Shown: piece after piece, positions 14,441-18,540 of the stretch
How the letters are laid out: the number at the start of each line of letters is the position of its first letter
How positions within the stretch are numbered: the first letter of the stretch is position 1
NCBI GenBank assembly: GCA_021799325.1
Contig: JAJZAS010000005.1
Coordinates: 1 to 18,540, forward strand
Length of the DNA: 18,540 bases
Direction: 5' to 3'
Source of the DNA: Bacillota bacterium
GTDB taxonomy: Bacteria; Bacillota; Bacilli; Alicyclobacillales; SLC66
Program-made: the position numbers and the translations under genes
The notes under the pieces: model-generated
Database searches by the model: none
What the model saw: only the letters and a program-made list of their open reading frames with translations
What the model was told of the DNA's origin: nothing

Positions 14441-16342
14441 TTGTCTAATGATCAATATGATGCGTCACAAATTGTCGTGCTCGAAGGCTTGGAAGCCGTT
14501 CGTAAGCGACCTGGTATGTACATCGGCTCTACTGGCCCTAGGGGCCTTCACCACCTGGTTTGGGAAATTGTCGACAATTCGATCGATGAAGCGTTGGCAG
14601 GATACTGCAATAAGATTACGGTCACCATCCACCCGGACAATTCAGTGACAGTTGAGGATAATGGACGTGGTTTTCCTGTAGACATTCATGAAAAAATGGG
14701 AATTCCCGCAGTGACAGTAGCGCTTACCATCCTTCATGCGGGCGGAAAATTCACGGGACAGGGATATAAAGTGTCTGGAGGATTGCATGGTGTTGGCGCC
14801 TCTGTTGTCAATGCGCTATCTGAATCGCTCGAAGTGCTGGTGAAAAGAGACAATAAACTTTACCGTCAAACGTTCAGCAGAGGAATTCCCACTTCTGAAC
14901 TTGTGGTAATTGGCGAATCAACGGAAACTGGTTCAACCGTTACTTTTTCACCGGACCCTGAAATTTTTACTGAAACAACCGAATTGCAATACGATACCCT
15001 TCAGGCTAGATTGCGGGAACTTGCGTTCTTAAATGCCGGACTAAAAATCACCTTGAATGATGAACGAGCGGGAAAGGTTCAGGATTTTCAATACGAGGGT
15101 GGAGTCAGCCAATTCGTAGAGTTTCTTAACCGCGGAAAAGATGTGCTGCACACTGATCCTGTATTTATTCAGGGTTTAAAAGACGCGGTGTCGGTAGAGA
15201 TTGCCATTCAATATAATGATGGCTACAACAGCAATATTTATTCTTTTGCCAATAATATTCACACGATCGAAGGCGGCACTCATGAAGCTGGCTTTAAGTC
15301 AGCATTGACGAGAGTCATCAATGATTACGCGAAAAGAACGAACATTTTAAAAGAATCGGAACAGAATTTACAAGGCGAGGATGTAAGAGAAGGACTCACA
15401 GCGATCATCAGTGTAAAAATTCAGGAACCACAATTTGAGGGACAAACGAAGACGAAACTCGGAAATAGTGAAGTCAAAGGAATTGTCGAAAGTCTTTTTG
15501 CGGAAAGATTGGGGACGTTTCTTGATGAAAATCCATCGGTGGGTAAACGGATTGTAGAAAAAACAGTGATGGCTTCAAGAGCTCGTGAAGCGGCAAGGAA
15601 AGCACGCGAATTGACCAGACGCAAAAGTGCGCTTGAAGTTTCATCGTTGCCTGGCAAGCTTGCAGACTGTTCCAGTCGTGATGCGTCGATCAGCGAGATA
15701 TACATCGTAGAGGGCGACTCTGCCGGCGGATCAGCCAAGCAGGGGCGAGACCGTAATTTCCAGGCGATTTTGCCACTTCGCGGTAAGATCATCAACGTGG
15801 AGAAGGCCCGGCTTGATAAAATTTTATCTAACACCGAAATCAGAGCGATCATTACAGCGCTTGGAACAGGCATCTCGAATGATTTTGATATCACAAAAGC
15901 GAGATACCATAAAGTGATTATCATGACGGATGCGGACGTCGATGGAAGTCATATTCGCATTTTGTTGCTGACTTTCTTCTATCGATATATGCGTGAGTTG
16001 ATAGACGAGGGGTATGTGTACATAGCTCAACCACCTCTCTATAAAGTGGTGAAGAGTAAACAGATCCATTATGTCTACAATGATACGGAGCTGAACCGTC
16101 TTTATGAGCAGTTGGGTAGGACTGGTCTTGAAATTCAGCGTTATAAAGGATTGGGAGAAATGAATCCTACGCAATTATGGGAGACCACCATGGACCCGGA
16201 AACGCGTACGCTATTGCAAGTTACCATGGAAGACGCGATGGATGCTGACGCCACGTTCAGTGTGTTGATGGGAGATCGAGTGGAACCGCGTAGGGAATTT
16301 ATTGAGGAACACGCAGAATACGTACGCAATCTGGACGTGTAA
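14441..16342 (+). CDS. gyrB: DNA gyrase subunit B
   Basis: ATPase and Toprim subunit of the A2B2 enzyme that introduces negative supercoils. At 633 aa it lacks the long insertion of proteobacterial GyrB, as usual in Bacillota. The GHKL ATPase site has E42 and N46 in EIVDNSIDEA, and GGLHGVGASVVNALS forms the lid region. The Toprim domain has EGDSAGG with catalytic E424 and DADVDGS with D497, D499 and D501. The C-terminal QRYKGLGEMNPTQLWETTM is typical. The start is TTG at 14441, 7 nt after GGAGGCG; the nearby ATG is out of frame. It lies 45 bp after remB and 32 bp before gyrA. Confidence 0.98.
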   Translation: MSNDQYDASQIVVLEGLEAVRKRPGMYIGSTGPRGLHHLVWEIVDNSIDEALAGYCNKITVTIHPDNSVTVEDNGRGFPVDIHEKMGIPAVTVALTILHAGGKFTGQGYKVSGGLHGVGASVVNALSESLEVLVKRDNKLYRQTFSRGIPTSELVVIGESTETGSTVTFSPDPEIFTETTELQYDTLQARLRELAFLNAGLKITLNDERAGKVQDFQYEGGVSQFVEFLNRGKDVLHTDPVFIQGLKDAVSVEIAIQYNDGYNSNIYSFANNIHTIEGGTHEAGFKSALTRVINDYAKRTNILKESEQNLQGEDVREGLTAIISVKIQEPQFEGQTKTKLGNSEVKGIVESLFAERLGTFLDENPSVGKRIVEKTVMASRAREAARKARELTRRKSALEVSSLPGKLADCSSRDASISEIYIVEGDSAGGSAKQGRDRNFQAILPLRGKIINVEKARLDKILSNTEIRAIITALGTGISNDFDITKARYHKVIIMTDADVDGSHIRILLLTFFYRYMRELIDEGYVYIAQPPLYKVVKSKQIHYVYNDTELNRLYEQLGRTGLEIQRYKGLGEMNPTQLWETTMDPETRTLLQVTMEDAMDADATFSVLMGDRVEPRREFIEEHAEYVRNLDV

Positions 16343-16374
16343 CTTGTGATTGAAACGAATTTAGGAGGATTCAA

Positions 16375-18540
16375 GTGGCTACAGATCATGTGGTACAGGT
16401 AGATATCAGTTCTGAACTCAGAACTTCTTTTATTGACTATGCGATGAGCGTTATTGTCAGTCGCGCTATCCCTGATGTGCGCGATGGACTTAAACCCGTT
16501 CATCGCAGAATTATCTACGCGATGCTAGAGCTTGGAATGACACCGGATAAACCCTTTAAAAAATCTGCTCGTATCGTTGGGGATGTCATCGCGAAATACC
16601 ATCCGCACGGCGACGCAGCAGTGTATGACGCATTGGTTCGCATGGCGCAGACTTTTTCTATCAGGTATCTTTTGGTGGACGGTCACGGTAACTTCGGTAG
16701 TGTCGATGGCGATGCTGCCGCGGCCATGCGTTACACAGAGTCTAAGATGGCTCCACTTGCCATTGAAATGGTGCGGGATATCAATAAAGAAACAGTGGAT
16801 TTTCAACCGAACTACGATGGGAATGAGAAGGAACCGATCGTACTCCCTTCTCGTTTTCCGAATCTACTCGTCAATGGTTCATCGGGTATTGCTGTGGGAA
16901 TGGCCACCAATATGCCTCCTCACAACTTAACCGAGGCGATTGATGGGGTGATCATGCTTATTGATAATCCTGATGCGACAGTGGATGATCTGATGACGGT
17001 CATTAAAGGACCGGATTTTCCTACTGCCGGGGTCATTTTAGGGAGAGAAGGGATCCGCCAAGCTTATCACACAGGTCATGGTAGCATTACCATTAGGGCG
17101 GTTCACAATATCGAAGAAAGTGCGAACGGCAAAATGCGGATTATCTTTACGGAGATTCCGTATCAAGTCAATAAAGCAAAACTAATTGAAAAAATTGCTG
17201 AACTCGCTCGGGAAAAGAAAATTGACGGTATCACCGATTTACGCGATGAGAGCGATCGCAATGGGATGCGGATTGTCATTGAACTCAGGCGGGATGTCAG
17301 GCCGCAAGTATTGCTAAACAATTTATATAAACACACAGCGCTTCAGACAACTTTTGGTGTCAATTCGTTGGCGCTTGTCAACGGAAAACCCAAGGTCTTG
17401 ACGTTGCGAGACAATCTATATTATTACCTGGAACATCAAAAAGAAGTAATCGTAAGAAGAACGACCTACGATCTTCGCAAAGCAGAAGCGCGTGCCCATA
17501 TTCTAGAAGGCTTGCGCATTGCGCTAGACCATCTCGATCAGGTCATCGCCTTGATTCGTGGGTCTGCTAATGTGGAGGAAGCAAGGAATGGGCTGATCGA
17601 AACCTTCTCGTTATCCGAAGAGCAGGCTCAAGCGATCCTTGACATGCGCTTGCAGCGTTTGACTGGACTCGAAAGAGAGAAAATTGATAATGAATACAAT
17701 GAATTGCTGAAGGCAATCAGCGAATACAAGGCCATATTGGCGGACGAAAAGCTGGTTCTCGAAGTGGTTCGCAAAGAAATCCTAGAGATTAGAGACAAAT
17801 ATGGGGATGAACGCCTGACCCGTATCGTGGCTGCAGAAGGCGAAGTGGATGAGGCGGATTTAATCCAGGAGCAGGAAATCGTCATTACGATTACCCATGC
17901 GGGATATATTAAGCGGCTACCTTCCAATACCTATAAGAGCCAGCGTCGTGGAGGGCGAGGGGTGACCGCAATTGGCACCAAAGAAGAAGATTTTGTTGAG
18001 CATATGTTTATCACCTCGTCGCACAATACGATATTTTTCTTTACCAATAAGGGTAAAGTTTATAAGCTAATGGGTTATGAAATCCCTGAATACGGGCGGA
18101 CAGCCAAAGGCATTCCCATTATCAACTTACTCAATATTGAGCAAGGGGAAACCATCTCCGCGGTGATACCTGTCAGCAACGATGAACTCGAAAGCGAAAA
18201 TCATTTCGTCTTTTCTGCAACAAAAAATGGCATTGTTAAAAAAACAGCGTTAAGTCAATTTATGAACATCCGAAAATCGGGGATGATCGCACTATCCTTG
18301 AGAGAAGACGACGAACTGATCATTGTCAAATTAACCGATGGTGAGCAGGAAATCATCATGGGCACTCGCAAGGGGATGTCCATTAGATTCCCTGAATCAG
18401 GGGTCCGTCCGATGGGCAGAACGGCAGCTGGTGTCAAAGGAATTACGCTTGATGTGGACGACCGTGTGATCGATATGGATGTGGTACAACATGATCACGA
18501 TGTACTGGTGGTGACCAGCAACGGGTATGGCAAGCGGCAT
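16375..18540 (+). CDS. gyrA: DNA gyrase subunit A (C-terminal end beyond window)
   Basis: DNA breakage-reunion subunit of gyrase. The frame is open from GTG 16375 for 722 codons to the right edge, so about 100 residues are probably missing. A perfect AGGAGG lies 8 nt before the start. The winged-helix region has KSARIVGDVIAKYHPHGD and the catalytic Tyr120 in AAAMRYTE. GSSGIAVGMATNMPPHN follows. The C-terminal beta-pinwheel begins after about 500 and includes the GyrA box QRRGGRG at 523-529, which separates gyrase from topoisomerase IV ParC. In the quinolone pocket the residue equivalent to E. coli Ser83 is Ala81, while the acidic position is kept as Asp85. Confidence 0.98.
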   Translation, partial: MATDHVVQVDISSELRTSFIDYAMSVIVSRAIPDVRDGLKPVHRRIIYAMLELGMTPDKPFKKSARIVGDVIAKYHPHGDAAVYDALVRMAQTFSIRYLLVDGHGNFGSVDGDAAAAMRYTESKMAPLAIEMVRDINKETVDFQPNYDGNEKEPIVLPSRFPNLLVNGSSGIAVGMATNMPPHNLTEAIDGVIMLIDNPDATVDDLMTVIKGPDFPTAGVILGREGIRQAYHTGHGSITIRAVHNIEESANGKMRIIFTEIPYQVNKAKLIEKIAELAREKKIDGITDLRDESDRNGMRIVIELRRDVRPQVLLNNLYKHTALQTTFGVNSLALVNGKPKVLTLRDNLYYYLEHQKEVIVRRTTYDLRKAEARAHILEGLRIALDHLDQVIALIRGSANVEEARNGLIETFSLSEEQAQAILDMRLQRLTGLEREKIDNEYNELLKAISEYKAILADEKLVLEVVRKEILEIRDKYGDERLTRIVAAEGEVDEADLIQEQEIVITITHAGYIKRLPSNTYKSQRRGGRGVTAIGTKEEDFVEHMFITSSHNTIFFFTNKGKVYKLMGYEIPEYGRTAKGIPIINLLNIEQGETISAVIPVSNDELESENHFVFSATKNGIVKKTALSQFMNIRKSGMIALSLREDDELIIVKLTDGEQEIIMGTRKGMSIRFPESGVRPMGRTAAGVKGITLDVDDRVIDMDVVQHDHDVLVVTSNGYGKRH

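Noticed and set aside
15421..15924. A 167-codon antisense open frame within gyrB
   Set aside because: It overlaps the Toprim domain of gyrB with full conservation of the sense protein; a coding shadow.
1..18540. Search for an undescribed system, mobile element, CRISPR array or defence locus
   Set aside because: Every gene is assigned to a conserved origin-region family and intergenic spaces are short or filled by origin signals; nothing points to horizontally acquired content.

Overview
This window is the chromosomal replication-origin region of a Gram-positive bacterium of the phylum Bacillota, most likely a spore-forming member of the Bacillales. The evidence is gene content and order: parB-parA-noc-rsmG-mnmG-mnmE-jag-yidC-yidD-rnpA-rpmH run leftward, and dnaA-dnaN-yaaA-recF-remB-gyrB-gyrA run rightward. 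The Noc nucleoid-occlusion paralogue, RemB and this oriC layout are hallmarks of that group. Base composition is moderate to AT-rich by eye. I cannot fix the genus; an Alicyclobacillaceae-like lineage is only a guess.

Left arm (1-9801, all minus strand, so co-directional with the leftward fork). From the origin outward there are three transcription groups. (1) rpmH-rnpA-yidD-yidC-jag has a strong consensus promoter at 9840-9869, a probable attenuator hairpin between rpmH and rnpA, and a weak terminator-like hairpin after jag. (2) mnmE-mnmG-rsmG-noc carries tRNA wobble modification, 16S rRNA methylation and nucleoid occlusion, and ends at a clear hairpin terminator at 2365-2402. (3) parA-parB is followed by a DUF554 membrane protein that runs off the window's left edge. 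Two perfect parS centromere sites lie inside parB.

Origin (9802-10231 and 11571-11731). DnaA boxes flank dnaA on both sides, as in the bipartite Bacillus origin. The left cluster has three perfect TTATCCACA boxes plus degenerate ones. The right cluster has one consensus-type box (TTATACACA), several one-mismatch boxes, and a run of CTA/TTA triplets that fits a DnaA-trio unwinding element just before dnaN.

Right arm (10232-18540, all plus strand). It encodes the initiator DnaA, the sliding clamp DnaN, a small S4-domain protein, RecF, the regulator RemB and both gyrase subunits; gyrA is cut by the right edge after 722 codons. Genes are tightly packed or overlapping.

The window looks like ordinary, highly conserved core genome. 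I found no mobile element, CRISPR array, toxin-antitoxin or defence locus, tRNA or rRNA, and no convincing undescribed system. The second-look items are small: individual residue departures in conserved motifs (MnmE G4 motif, DnaA SRF motif, GyrA quinolone pocket, RecF Walker A), a YidC without a lipobox, a duplicated intragenic parS, and regulatory sequences around the origin.
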